A program made the position numbers and the translations under genes. From assembly GCA_017795085.1 (NCBI GenBank), contig CP051246.1:2234514-2298513 (forward strand): a DNA stretch of 64,000 nucleotides. The letters are read 5' to 3'. The notes beneath the pieces were generated by a model. The model had not been told where the DNA came from. It did no database searches and saw only the letters and a list, made by a program, of their open reading frames with translations. This document shows, piece by piece, positions 42,592 through 51,881 of the stretch. Positions within the stretch are counted from its first letter, which is position 1. The number at the start of each line of letters is the position of its first letter. Source of the DNA: Salegentibacter sp. (lineage in GTDB: Bacteria; Bacteroidota; Bacteroidia; Flavobacteriales; Flavobacteriaceae).

Positions 42592-43494
42592 TTAATCATC
42601 TTTTCCAGCTTTAAACAAAAAATCTTTTTCTTCTTTATTTAAACTATCATAGCCACTTTTACTTATTTTATCAAGAATACTATCTATACGTTTTTGCTTT
42701 TCATCTTCATTCATTTTACCTGATGACGCCCTTTTTTTTGTTGTTCTCCGGGATTTATTCCGGTAGACGGTTTTCATTCTTGGTTTTTTTTCAGAAGACT
42801 TGAATAAACCAGTAATCCCATCCATAATTTTCTCAAACCAGCTACCAATATCATTTCCCTTTTGTAATTGTGTAGTATAAACGTAGCCCAATAAAGCTCC
42901 ACCCAAATGCGCCAGGTGGCCTCCTGCATTTCCCATTGGAATTTGAATAACATCCAGTAAAACCAAAAAAACAGCAATATACCAGAACTTTATGCTTCCG
43001 AGTATAAAAAGCCGTACCCTCATCTGCGGAATATAAGTGGCAATTCCTATTAAAACCGCCATTACCCCGGCTGAGGCACCCATCAAATATGATCTTCCGG
43101 TAGCCTGAAATGCAGGAAATAAATTATAACTCAGCATATAAACCAAAGCGCCTACAATTACCCCCAGAAAATAAAAATTCAACAGGCGTTTTGCAGAAAA
43201 ATAATTTAAAAAGTAAATACCAGAGAAATAAAGAATTAACATATTGGAAAGGATATGCCAAATTCCGCCGTGTAAAAAAGAATAAGTAACAATTGACCAG
43301 GGCTTAAAGATAAATTCTCCAACTTCTTTTGGAAATACAAACCATTCTACTAAAAAACCAGAAGGAAACTGAAATAAAAAACCCAGGGTTTTAAAAACAT
43401 AGGTAAGGATAAAAACCAAAACATTTATGGCGATTAGTTTTTCAACTATGTTTGCGGTTTGGAGTTTATATTTTACACGATCTGAAATTCGCAT
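42592..43494 (-). CDS. Rhomboid-family intramembrane serine protease, C-tailed
   Basis: 300 residues from ATG 43494, which overlaps the stop of the preceding rhomboid gene as TAATG; another ATG at 43503 is possible. Six membrane spans. Catalytic Ser lies in SYLMGASAGVMAV and the catalytic His in GGHLAHLGGALLG; HGGIWHILSNMLILYFSG provides the conserved loop. A basic cytoplasmic tail (about 225-300) is rich in Lys/Arg, ending DSLNKEEKDFLFKAGKDD. It cleaves membrane proteins within the bilayer; substrates are unknown. Confidence 0.92.
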   Translation of the reverse strand: MRISDRVKYKLQTANIVEKLIAINVLVFILTYVFKTLGFLFQFPSGFLVEWFVFPKEVGEFIFKPWSIVTYSFLHGGIWHILSNMLILYFSGIYFLNYFSAKRLLNFYFLGVIVGALVYMLSYNLFPAFQATGRSYLMGASAGVMAVLIGIATYIPQMRVRLFILGSIKFWYIAVFLVLLDVIQIPMGNAGGHLAHLGGALLGYVYTTQLQKGNDIGSWFEKIMDGITGLFKSSEKKPRMKTVYRNKSRRTTKKRASSGKMNEDEKQKRIDSILDKISKSGYDSLNKEEKDFLFKAGKDD

Positions 43495-44237
43495 TAATCC
43501 CAACGATTTTGGTTAAACTGATTTTTTTTCCAGTACCACATCATAATAAACCCGAAGAGCGCACCGCCAACGTGGGCAAAGTGAGCAACTCCCCCTCCAA
43601 ATAAAGAATATCCCGTAAAACCGGAAAATAAATCCAGTAAAATTAAACCGGGAATAAAATATTTAGCTTTAATAGGCACCGGCACAAAAAGTAAAAATAA
43701 TTCCACATTAGGAAACATCATCCCAAACGCTACTAATATACCATAAATTGCCCCTGATGCCCCCACCGCAGGAGTGTTAAAACTCACATACATATCTTGA
43801 AGGGTCTCCTTGGGTACACTATCTAAAATAGCTGTAGAATATTCACCAGTTCTTAGCATTTGTTCAATATTACCCATACTCATTCCGGCTTCAAGCAAGG
43901 CATTATAACCGCTCTGATAACCGTAATAATTTACCAGGGTGTGTAACAAAGCAGCACCTAATCCTGCTGAAAAATAAAAGAACAAAAAACGCTTCTGGCC
44001 CAACATATGTTCAATCGGGCTACCAAAAGCCCATAAAGCATACATGTTAAATACAATATGCATCAGCCCCCCGTGCATAAACATATGGGTTACCACCTGC
44101 CATGCCTGAAAATTATCATTTTCGAAAAACCAAAGGGCAAAAAGCTGGTAAGCCTTATCACCCAAAAACTGGCTGCCGACAAAAAATATTATATTTATAA
44201 TCAATAATACTTTTACCGTCTCCGTAATTCTTCCCAT
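43494..44237 (-). CDS. Rhomboid-family intramembrane serine protease
   Basis: 247 residues with six spans. HMFMHGGLMHIVFNMYALWA, catalytic serine GASGAIYG and histidine HFAHVGGALFGF. It starts one codon after the mutL stop (TAAATG) and ends overlapping the next rhomboid start (TAATG). This suggests mutL and both rhomboids are translationally coupled. An internal loop (about 105-145) is longer than in minimal rhomboids. Confidence 0.92.
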   Translation of the reverse strand: MGRITETVKVLLIINIIFFVGSQFLGDKAYQLFALWFFENDNFQAWQVVTHMFMHGGLMHIVFNMYALWAFGSPIEHMLGQKRFLFFYFSAGLGAALLHTLVNYYGYQSGYNALLEAGMSMGNIEQMLRTGEYSTAILDSVPKETLQDMYVSFNTPAVGASGAIYGILVAFGMMFPNVELFLLFVPVPIKAKYFIPGLILLDLFSGFTGYSLFGGGVAHFAHVGGALFGFIMMWYWKKNQFNQNRWD

Positions 44238-46094
44238 TTACATAAATTTTTTGTCAAGCTCATCTACCGTCAATGTCACAAAAACTGATTTATTTGACGG
44301 GTTTACACTCGGTTCTTTACAGGCAAACAACCGGTTAACGATATGTTGTTGCTCAATATTGTTCAAAATTGTACCCGATTTCACCGCCATACTCCTCGCC
44401 AGGGATTTAGCCATCAAATCGGTTTGTGAAAATCCGTTGTCGGGTACTTCATTTTCAAAATCTGAAAGCAGCTGTTCTAATAATATTTCCACTTCGCTTT
44501 CTGTAATTAGAGTTGGAATACCCGATATCTCTATAAAATCCTTCTCCAGGGCCGAAAATACAAAGCCCGTTTGTTCCAGTGAATCTTTTAGTTCTTTTAA
44601 CATCACAATTTCATTTGAAGAGAATTGCAATTTTAAAGGAAAAAGTAATTGCTGACTTACCGCTGCGGAAATTGTGATATTTTTAAGCATTTCTTCATAC
44701 AAAATCCGTGTGTGTGCCCGGTGTTGATCTATTACCAAAATACCGCTTTTCAGTGTACTAACGATATATTTTTTTTGAAGCTGAAAGGTTGATTTTTCCT
44801 CTTCTTCTTTTTTATCAAATAAACTTCCGGAAACTTCCTCACTTTCAACTTCTATTTGCTCTAACTGATTCCCTCCGGAAAATTCCTGGTCTTTAATTCC
44901 GGAATATAAACTTTCCCAGCTTGCAGCCGGTGCTTTTTTAGAATAATGTGTTTGACGACCACTTCCTCCGCTACTTCCTCCTTCATTTTTAAAAGGATTA
45001 AAGTTTTTATCAACTTCTACCTTCGGAACTTCAGGTCCTTTATCCTTGTAATCGTATGGGGTATCTAAACTCGAATCCCGGTCAAAATCCAGTACCGGAG
45101 CCACATTAAACTGGCCGAGACTGTGTTTTACCGCACTTCGTAAAATCGCGTATAGCGAGTGTTCATCATCAAACTTTATTTCGGTTTTTGTGGGGTGAAT
45201 GTTGATATCAATACTCTTTGGGTCAACATTTAGGTATAAAAAATAGCCGGGATAGGTTCTCTCTTTCAGCAAGCCTTCAAAAGCCGCAGAAATTGCATGA
45301 TTGAGATACGGGCTTTTGATAAATCGGTTATTTACAAAGAAAAACTGCTCTCCCCTACTCTTTTTGGCAAATTCAGGTTTGCTAACAAAACCAGAAATTT
45401 CAACAATTTCAGTGTCTTCATTTACCGGTACTAGTTTTTCATTGGTTTTTCCGCCAAAAATATTGGTGATACGCTGGCGTAAATTGGTTTCCGGCAACTG
45501 AAAAAGTTCTGAACCATTATGAAATAAGCTGAAATTAATCTGCGGATGTGCCAAAGCTACACGTTGAAATTCATCAATTATATGCCGGGTTTCCACAGCA
45601 TCAGATTTTAAAAAATTTCGCCGGGCAGGAATATTATAAAATAGATTTTTAACACTTACCGAAGTGCCTTGTTTACATACACAGGCATCTTGGGAAATCA
45701 CTTCACTACCTTCAATTTTAATACAGGTACCTATCTCCCCTTCTTCGTTTTTGGTTTTTAATTCAACGTGGGCAATTGCAGCAATCGAGGCTAAAGCTTC
45801 CCCGCGAAAACCTTTGGTCTTTAAACTAAAAAGGTCTTCTGCTGCTTTAATTTTTGAAGTTGCATGGCGTTCAAAAGCCATTCGGGCATCGGTAAGGCTC
45901 ATTCCAAGACCATTATCAACTACCTGAATTTGTGTTTTGCCCGCATCTTTTATCACCACCTGAATAACTGATGCCTGTGCATCAATGGCATTTTCCAACA
46001 ATTCCTTAATTACCGAAGCCGGGCGTTGTACCACTTCCCCGGCAGCAATTTGGTTGGCTACGTGGTCTGGTAAAAGTTGAATCACATCACTCAT
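44238..46094 (-). CDS. mutL: DNA mismatch repair protein MutL
   Basis: 618 residues. GHKL ATPase domain with IAAGEVVQRPASVIKELLEN, DNGLGMS and TKGFRGEALASIAAI, then a second domain with VNNRFIKSPYLNHAI and HPTKTEIKFDDE. A low-complexity linker (about 360-425) precedes a C-terminal dimerisation domain ending in ACKEPSVNPSNK, where the metal-binding endonuclease motif (DQHAxxERxxYE) appears only as DQHRAHTRILYEE. It couples MutS mismatch recognition to downstream repair. Confidence 0.96.
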   Translation of the reverse strand: MSDVIQLLPDHVANQIAAGEVVQRPASVIKELLENAIDAQASVIQVVIKDAGKTQIQVVDNGLGMSLTDARMAFERHATSKIKAAEDLFSLKTKGFRGEALASIAAIAHVELKTKNEEGEIGTCIKIEGSEVISQDACVCKQGTSVSVKNLFYNIPARRNFLKSDAVETRHIIDEFQRVALAHPQINFSLFHNGSELFQLPETNLRQRITNIFGGKTNEKLVPVNEDTEIVEISGFVSKPEFAKKSRGEQFFFVNNRFIKSPYLNHAISAAFEGLLKERTYPGYFLYLNVDPKSIDINIHPTKTEIKFDDEHSLYAILRSAVKHSLGQFNVAPVLDFDRDSSLDTPYDYKDKGPEVPKVEVDKNFNPFKNEGGSSGGSGRQTHYSKKAPAASWESLYSGIKDQEFSGGNQLEQIEVESEEVSGSLFDKKEEEEKSTFQLQKKYIVSTLKSGILVIDQHRAHTRILYEEMLKNITISAAVSQQLLFPLKLQFSSNEIVMLKELKDSLEQTGFVFSALEKDFIEISGIPTLITESEVEILLEQLLSDFENEVPDNGFSQTDLMAKSLARSMAVKSGTILNNIEQQHIVNRLFACKEPSVNPSNKSVFVTLTVDELDKKFM

Positions 46095-46388
46095 TTAACG
46101 AGCATTCGAAAAAATAGACAAATCAAAATCTATAATCCAGAGAAAAATAAATACCAAAATCATAATAATTATCAGTACGCGCTTATTTATTTCACGATTA
46201 CCACGATTTCTACTGTTTTTTCTGGCTTCGGCCCAGTGAGAGCCAAAATCTATGGAATTGGTAGCTTCTTTATATTTATGAAACTTAGACTCGATTTTAT
46301 ATATATTACCTATGTCTTTACCATTGTAATAACGTGGTGTATAATTATAACGGGAATTTTTCTTTATTTTATTCAGTCCAATCTTCAA
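46095..46388 (-). CDS. Small single-span membrane protein before mutL
   Basis: 97 residues. A basic, polar N-terminal part (RYNYTPRYYNGKDIGNIYKI) and one C-terminal span (about 71-90: VLIIIMILVFIFLWIIDFDL). Database entries often label such proteins 'riboflavin synthase subunit beta' because ribH is adjacent, but there is no enzymatic domain. Its stop abuts the mutL start. It is conserved in this neighbourhood in flavobacteria as far as remembered; function unknown. Confidence 0.8.
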   Translation of the reverse strand: MKIGLNKIKKNSRYNYTPRYYNGKDIGNIYKIESKFHKYKEATNSIDFGSHWAEARKNSRNRGNREINKRVLIIIMILVFIFLWIIDFDLSIFSNAR

Positions 46389-46494
46389 AACGGGCAGGTG
46401 TTATTATGATATTTCAAATTTACTCAAAAAGCTTCAGAATTCCGAAGCCGGGAGCTTAAAGATTATTGCAAGAACAATGCCGTGAAAAAAGAAA

Positions 46495-46992
46495 TTAGAA
46501 ACGGGCGTCTTTACGAAGTTGCGCCATTTTAATTGCCGTAACCGCTGCTTCGGTACCTTTATTACCGTGTTTACCGCCACTCCGGTCTATGGCCTGCTGC
46601 ATATTTTGATCGGTAAGTACGCAAAAAATTACCGGGGTATCAGTCTGAACATTTAAATCTTTAATACCCTGGGTTACGCCCTCACATACAAAATCAAAAT
46701 GTTTGGTCTGCCCTTCAATTACACTGCCAATTGCAATTATGGCATCAAGCATATCAAAGCTTTCCTGCATTTTTTTGCAACCGTAAATTAATTCAAAACT
46801 ACCGGGGACATTCCAGCGAACAATTTTTTTCGGATCAGTACCGTTTTTGATAAGGGTTTCTTCAGCGCCTTTATAAAGGGCTTCGGTAATATTGTCATTC
46901 CATTCAGAAACAACAATCCCAAACCGGAATTCTTCCGCATTTGGGATTGTGTTTTTATCGTAATTAGAAAGGTTTTTTCCTTCAGTAGCCAT
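46495..46992 (-). CDS. ribH: 6,7-dimethyl-8-ribityllumazine synthase
   Basis: 165 residues. Condenses 5-amino-6-ribitylaminouracil with dihydroxybutanone phosphate in riboflavin synthesis, forming large cage assemblies. Visible motifs are FGIVVSEWNDNITEALYKGA, VPGSFELIYGCKKM, AIIAIGSVIEGQTKHFDFVC (catalytic His) and DTPVIFCVLTDQNMQQAIDR. It starts 6 bp after the TPR gene stop. Confidence 0.96.
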   Translation of the reverse strand: MATEGKNLSNYDKNTIPNAEEFRFGIVVSEWNDNITEALYKGAEETLIKNGTDPKKIVRWNVPGSFELIYGCKKMQESFDMLDAIIAIGSVIEGQTKHFDFVCEGVTQGIKDLNVQTDTPVIFCVLTDQNMQQAIDRSGGKHGNKGTEAAVTAIKMAQLRKDARF

Positions 46993-46998
46993 AAAAAA

Positions 46999-47769
46999 TT
47001 AGTTGTTAGCCTGAGCCTGTCCTAAATAAACCGGCACTTCTTCAGCCTCTGCAGCATCAGGATATTCATCTTTGATTTTCAATAAATATTCTTCAGCATC
47101 ACCAGCTTTACCAATCTTTAGTGCCGTAATAGCTGCTTTTAGTAAAAATTTAGGCGTGGTAAATTCATTTTCACGCAATGAAGCAGCTTCGTTGTAATAG
47201 CTAAGTGCTTCTTCAGGCTGGTCTAATTGCATAAACGCATCACCAATTCCTCCTACCGCAAGGGCAGCAAGAATCTCATCATCACTCTTAAAATCTTCAA
47301 GGTAATCTATAGCCTCCTGATATTTTCCGGTATTCAAAAAAGCAAAACCTGCATTATATTTAGCCAAGTTGGCAGCATCAGTTCCACCATAGTTATCAAT
47401 TATATCAAGGAAACCGTATTTCCCCTCTCCTCCGTTAAGCGCAAGGTTGTAGAGTGAATCGCTTTCTGCACCATTACTTCTAATTGCTGTAGAAAAATAA
47501 TTTTGGGCTTGAGCCATTTCATTGGCGGCATCAGCCTCTTTTGGTTCACTCACAAAACGGTTATACCCTAAATAACCAAGTACCCCAATAATAGCAACAG
47601 CAACAATAATGTAAATATATTTTTGATTTTCGGCAACCCAGGTTTCTGTTCTACCCGCACCTTCATCAAGGGTATTAAATACTTCTGCTGTTGTTGATTC
47701 TTCCTCAACTTGTTTTTTCTGCTCCTCTTTATTACTTGGTTTGTATCCTTTCTTCTTGTAAGTGGCCAT
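46999..47769 (-). CDS. Membrane-anchored TPR protein (YfgM-like)
   Basis: 256 residues. A charged cytoplasmic N-terminus (1-45), one span (about 50-69: YIYIIVAVAIIGVLGYLGYN) and tetratricopeptide repeats (about 80-256: AKYNAGFAFLNTGKYQEAID, DAFMQLDQPEEALSYYNEAA). This resembles the YfgM/ancillary SecYEG-translocon family. It is the first gene of the TPR-ribH-small protein-mutL-rhomboid series and diverges from recF. Confidence 0.85.
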   Translation of the reverse strand: MATYKKKGYKPSNKEEQKKQVEEESTTAEVFNTLDEGAGRTETWVAENQKYIYIIVAVAIIGVLGYLGYNRFVSEPKEADAANEMAQAQNYFSTAIRSNGAESDSLYNLALNGGEGKYGFLDIIDNYGGTDAANLAKYNAGFAFLNTGKYQEAIDYLEDFKSDDEILAALAVGGIGDAFMQLDQPEEALSYYNEAASLRENEFTTPKFLLKAAITALKIGKAGDAEEYLLKIKDEYPDAAEAEEVPVYLGQAQANN

Positions 47770-47916
47770 AAATTTGGTTTAATGCGTGGCAAAAATATGA
47801 TTTTTATTGAAAATTAAAAGGAAAAATATTTGCATTTTTTTAATATTTTCGGGTCATTCGTCAGACTTTAGCAAATCTATCAATAATTTAAAAATATTGC
47901 TGAATTTCAGTTATTT

Positions 47917-48996
47917 ATGTTTTTAAAACATCTCAACTTACTTCATTATAAAAACCTGGATTCGGCATCTTTTGATTTTGACCCGAAAATAAACTGTTTG
48001 GTAGGTCATAACGGGGTGGGAAAGACCAATGTTCTTGACAGTATTTATCATTTAGCCTTTGGAAAAAGTTATTTTAATCCTATCACCAGTCAGAATATTA
48101 ATCATGAGTCAGGTTTTTTTGTAGTTGACGGTACTTTTGAGAAACTCGGTAAAGACGAACAAATTTTAGTAAGCGCTAAACGCGGACAAAAAAAAGTAAT
48201 AAAGCGCAATAACAAGCCTTATGAAAAATTTAGCGAGCATATTGGTTTTATCCCTGCGGTAATCATTTCACCGGCAGATCGCGACCTTATTATTGAAGGC
48301 AGCGAAACCCGCCGGAAGTTTATAGACGGGGTGATCTCGCAAAGCGATTCGGTTTATCTTAACAAATTAATGCAATACGGTAAAATTGTCTCGCAACGGA
48401 ATTCCCTGCTGAAGCATTTTGCCGCTAACCGTAGTTTTGACCGGGATACCCTGGAAGTCTATAATTTACAAATGGGCGATTTAGGAAAATATCTTTTTGA
48501 AAAACGCAAGGCATTCTTAGAAGAATTCATCCCGATTTTCAACAAGCGTTATGATAATATCACCGGCCAAAAGGAAAAAGTGAATATTAGTTATAAAAGT
48601 CAGCTTTTTGACAAGTCGTTGGAAAAACTTCTGGAAGAAAACCTTCAAAAAGATATGGCGCTGCAGTATACCGGGGTAGGACTTCATAAAGACGACCTGA
48701 GTTTTGAAATTGAAGGCCACCCGATTAAAAAATTCGGTTCCCAGGGGCAACAAAAATCCTTTTTGGTAGCACTAAAACTGGCACAATTCGATTTCATCAA
48801 GGCAATAAGTAAAGTAAATCCCATTTTGCTTTTAGACGATATTTTTGACAAGCTTGATGAGCAACGTGTATCACAAATTGTAGCCCTGGTGGCCACTGAT
48901 GAACTTGGACAGATTTTTATTAGCGATACTCATGCTGAACGCACCGAAAAAGTAGTACAGGGAAGTAATCAAACCTATAAAATTTTCAAATTATGA
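47917..48996 (+). CDS. recF: DNA replication and repair protein RecF
   Basis: 359 residues. Walker A GHNGVGKT (30-37), signature [19 protein letters not shown] and Walker [14 protein letters not shown] are intact. RecF with RecO and RecR loads RecA at gaps. The N-terminus [20 protein letters not shown] is typical. Its stop overlaps the next start (ATGA), giving a coupled run recF-lipoprotein-DUF721-pseudouridine synthase. Confidence 0.96.
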   Translation: MFLKHLNLLHYKNLDSASFDFDPKINCLVGHNGVGKTNVLDSIYHLAFGKSYFNPITSQNINHESGFFVVDGTFEKLGKDEQILVSAKRGQKKVIKRNNKPYEKFSEHIGFIPAVIISPADRDLIIEGSETRRKFIDGVISQSDSVYLNKLMQYGKIVSQRNSLLKHFAANRSFDRDTLEVYNLQMGDLGKYLFEKRKAFLEEFIPIFNKRYDNITGQKEKVNISYKSQLFDKSLEKLLEENLQKDMALQYTGVGLHKDDLSFEIEGHPIKKFGSQGQQKSFLVALKLAQFDFIKAISKVNPILLLDDIFDKLDEQRVSQIVALVATDELGQIFISDTHAERTEKVVQGSNQTYKIFKL

Positions 48997-49427
48997 ATAA
49001 AATAATTAGCTACATCTTTTTAGCCTTTGTAATTTTAAGCTGCGGAAAACAAAATCCAAAAGACCAGAAAAAGTTTTTAGAAGGCTATTGGGAAATCGAT
49101 AAGGTTGAAATGCCCGGTGATTCTATCGTTGAATACAAGGCCAGCACTACTATAGATTATTTGGAAATTGATGGTGATTCAGGCTTTAGAAAAAAGATGA
49201 AACCTCAAATTAGCGGTAATTTTAAAACCACCGATGATGCCGAGCAGGTTACCTTAAAAATTGAAGACGACAGCTTGCGAATGTACTATAAAACACCTTT
49301 TGATGAATGGAAAGAAACCGTGCTTGAAATTGGAGAGGAATCTTTAAAAATTCTTAATAGAGACGGAATAATTTACCACTACAAAAAATACAAACCCTTA
49401 TTTGAAGATGATGAAGAAGAAAGATAA
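48993..49427 (+). CDS. Lipocalin-like lipoprotein downstream of recF
   Basis: 144 residues with lipobox ILSC (Cys17) and a lipocalin-like mature domain: [16 protein letters not shown] near the start and [20 protein letters not shown] near the end. Ligand unknown. It overlaps recF by 4 bp and the next gene by about 20 bp, so its translation is coupled to both. Confidence 0.8.
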   Translation: MNKIISYIFLAFVILSCGKQNPKDQKKFLEGYWEIDKVEMPGDSIVEYKASTTIDYLEIDGDSGFRKKMKPQISGNFKTTDDAEQVTLKIEDDSLRMYYKTPFDEWKETVLEIGEESLKILNRDGIIYHYKKYKPLFEDDEEER

Positions 49428-49719
49428 AACAAGATTGGGAGAAGACCAGGAAATGAGCGAAATCCTAAAACAATTTGTCTCAAAAAACAAATTACAAACG
49501 GGTTTAGATAAGGTAAACGTCCGGCAGGTATGGGATCGTGAAATGGGTCCGGCCATCCAAAAATACACTACAGGATTAAAATTACAAGGCGAAACCCTTT
49601 TTGTGCAACTTAGTTCATCCGTTTTGAGGGAAGAATTAAGCTACGGAAAAGCCAAAATCATAAAAATGCTGAATGAAGAACTCGGTAAAGATTTGGTAAA
49701 AAAACTTGTGCTTCGCTAA
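49408..49719 (+). CDS. DUF721/DciA-like protein
   Basis: About 103 residues; ATG at 49408 or 49411. A short charged N-terminus then the DUF721 domain with KLQTGLDKVNVRQVWDREMG and LFVQLSSSVLREELSYGKAK, ending KDLVKKLVLR. DUF721 includes DciA, the replicative helicase loader of bacteria lacking DnaC. Its proximity to recF fits a DNA-replication role, although DciA function is not proven for the short Bacteroidetes form. Confidence 0.85.
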   Translation: MMKKKDKTRLGEDQEMSEILKQFVSKNKLQTGLDKVNVRQVWDREMGPAIQKYTTGLKLQGETLFVQLSSSVLREELSYGKAKIIKMLNEELGKDLVKKLVLR

Positions 49720-50291
49720 TGCAGCGTTATTTTAAGATTTACAAACCTTACGGCTATTTAAGTCAGTTTATCACTAACGAACGTCCAAGAAAGAAAAAAA
49801 AATTACTGGGCGAGTTATATAATTTTCCGGAAGAAACTATGGCCGTAGGCCGCTTAGACCAGGATTCCGAAGGTTTATTATTGCTCACCACCGACGGCAA
49901 AACCAGTGCTAAAATTACCGGAAATGGTGTAGAAAAAGAATATTTCACTCAGGTAGATGGGAATATTACCGAAGAGGCTATTGAAGCACTTCAGAAAGGT
50001 GTAGCAATCAGTATTAACGGGAAAACACTCCAAAGTTTGCCCTGTAAGGTTTTCAAACTACAAGAAAGACCGGTTTTTCCAGAGCGCGCCAAAAAAATCA
50101 GGGACGAGCGTCACGGGCCCACCAGTTGGATTTCCATCACCATGACCGAAGGGAAATTTCGTCAGGTAAAAAAAATGACCGCGGCTGTTGGTTTCCCTAC
50201 TTTGCGATTAGTTCGGGTTCGGGTTGGAAAGGAGAAATTAGACGGAATGGATTCCGGGGAAGTTAAGGAATTGGATTTTTTTGATTACTAA
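49719..50291 (+). CDS. rRNA pseudouridine synthase, RluE/RsuA type
   Basis: 190 residues. It lacks an S4 domain and has the catalytic motif GRLDQDSEGLLLLTTDG (catalytic Asp in RLDQD), VEKEYFTQVDG, SWISITMTEGKFRQVKKM and TLRLVRVRVG. Closest to RluE, which modifies 23S rRNA U2457 in E. coli; the exact target here is inferred. The start overlaps the preceding stop as TAATG. Confidence 0.92.
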   Translation: MQRYFKIYKPYGYLSQFITNERPRKKKKLLGELYNFPEETMAVGRLDQDSEGLLLLTTDGKTSAKITGNGVEKEYFTQVDGNITEEAIEALQKGVAISINGKTLQSLPCKVFKLQERPVFPERAKKIRDERHGPTSWISITMTEGKFRQVKKMTAAVGFPTLRLVRVRVGKEKLDGMDSGEVKELDFFDY

Positions 50292-50333
50292 GAAAAACAT
50301 CTCAACTATGCTCGAGTTAACATTAAAATACTT

Positions 50334-51863
50334 TCAATCTTTCCTTAACATTTCTCCAAATCGACCTTCTGCAAATTTACCATTCTGAGCGGCCCTTTTT
50401 CCATTAATCCAAACCCCATCAAAGCCTTTCGCTAGCTGATGTGGTTTTTCATATGTAGCAGTTTCTTCTATTTCTTTAGGATCAAAAAGTAAGAGATCGG
50501 CCCGGTAGCCTTCTTTTAGCAAACCCCTATTTTCTAATTTCATAGTTTTTGCGGCCAGGCCGGTCATTTTATAAATGGCCTTTTCCAAAGAGAAAAGTTT
50601 ATCTTTATTAACATAGGTCTCAATAATTTTAGGAAAACTACCATAACCGCGAGGATGCCGCATTGAAGGGCTGCCATCGCTACAAATATTCACCAAATCA
50701 CTTTGCACTAAGGTTTTTTGTAAACCTTCATCCATAATAAAATAAGCCCCGCCGGCTCCATAAGGCCCAATATCCTCAATCAAAACATCCTCAAAGGGTT
50801 TATTGAGCTCTTCTGAAATCTCTTTCAGGTTTTTCCCCGCGAACTTCCCTGATCCGATTAGCGTGGCCTCCGGGCCATTGCGCTGTTCAATTTTATAGCG
50901 AAGAAATTCCTGCAACTCTGATTTTCTGGTTGCCACCACTTCTTCAAAATCATTGGGTTTTTTAGCCCACTCCGGAAAAACTATTGCAATACCGGTATAA
51001 CTGGCGTTGTAAGGATATAAATCGGCGGTAATTTGTATGCCCTCATTTTTTGCACTATCCAGCAGTTTTAAAATCTCACGGCCTCGGTCTTGTCCCTTTC
51101 CGTAAACCGATTTTAGATGCGAAACATGCACGGGAGTACATTTACCCTGGTTTAGTAATTCCCGAATAGAATTTCCTACTTCGCTGTCATCTTCATTTCT
51201 TATATGACTCATAATAAGTCCGTCGTTTTCTCCAACAACTTTTGCGAGTTCTTCTAATTCCTCCTTTTCTGAAAAACTCCCGGGATTGTATTCCAGTCCG
51301 GTTGTCATTCCAAAGATGCCATTATCAAAAGCTTTTTTTAGTAAATTTTTCATCTCTTCGAGTCCTTTTTCTGAAGGAAACTTTTCATAATTCACTCCCG
51401 AAAGTCGTCTTATTGTATTATGCCCTACAAACATTGCAATATTTACCCCAGGATTCACCGAATCAACCTCTTTCATCCAACCGGATAAATCTTTTTTCTT
51501 AGGGCTATATCCATCCTGGCCAAGCGTGATAGTAGTAACACCCATAGCCAGGAAATTTTTAAATTCCGGAGTTTCTAAAGGATCGCCATGAGCGTGAGTA
51601 TCGATAAAACCAGGACTTAAAATCTTTCCTTCGGCATCGATTTCTTCTTTTGCTGAGAACTGCTTTTCGGTATCCTTTTCGATTTTGACAATTTCACCAT
51701 CCAGAATTAAAACCTGGGCTGTGTAACTATCAGCACCTGTACCGTCTATCACCTGAGCATTTTTAATCCATAAATCATAATTGGTATCATCATTACCCGA
51801 AGTCTGCCCGCAAGAAATCATCATTAGGCAAAAGGCAAGAAAACTTAGAAAGCTGGTCTTCAT
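50334..51863 (-). CDS. N-acyl-D-amino-acid deacylase (D-aminoacylase) lipoprotein
   Basis: 509 residues with lipobox MISC (Cys18). An amidohydrolase with GFIDTHAHGD (metal ligands H90 and H92), GMTTGLEYNPGSFSEKEELE, MSHIRNEDDSEV, VHVSHLKSVYG and the DICSDGSPSMRHPRGYGSFP-like segment typical of D-aminoacylases. It releases D-amino acids from N-acyl forms. The lipid anchor places it outside the cytoplasm. It starts 18 bp after the stop of the exported racemase gene, which strongly suggests a shared pathway on D-glutamyl or related compounds. Confidence 0.88.
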   Translation of the reverse strand: MKTSFLSFLAFCLMMISCGQTSGNDDTNYDLWIKNAQVIDGTGADSYTAQVLILDGEIVKIEKDTEKQFSAKEEIDAEGKILSPGFIDTHAHGDPLETPEFKNFLAMGVTTITLGQDGYSPKKKDLSGWMKEVDSVNPGVNIAMFVGHNTIRRLSGVNYEKFPSEKGLEEMKNLLKKAFDNGIFGMTTGLEYNPGSFSEKEELEELAKVVGENDGLIMSHIRNEDDSEVGNSIRELLNQGKCTPVHVSHLKSVYGKGQDRGREILKLLDSAKNEGIQITADLYPYNASYTGIAIVFPEWAKKPNDFEEVVATRKSELQEFLRYKIEQRNGPEATLIGSGKFAGKNLKEISEELNKPFEDVLIEDIGPYGAGGAYFIMDEGLQKTLVQSDLVNICSDGSPSMRHPRGYGSFPKIIETYVNKDKLFSLEKAIYKMTGLAAKTMKLENRGLLKEGYRADLLLFDPKEIEETATYEKPHQLAKGFDGVWINGKRAAQNGKFAEGRFGEMLRKD

Positions 51864-51881
51864 AAAAAAGGAAAATAGGGT

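Noticed and set aside
46095..46388. Annotation as riboflavin synthase beta subunit
   Set aside because: The protein is a short single-span membrane protein. The true lumazine synthase is the adjacent gene at 46495.
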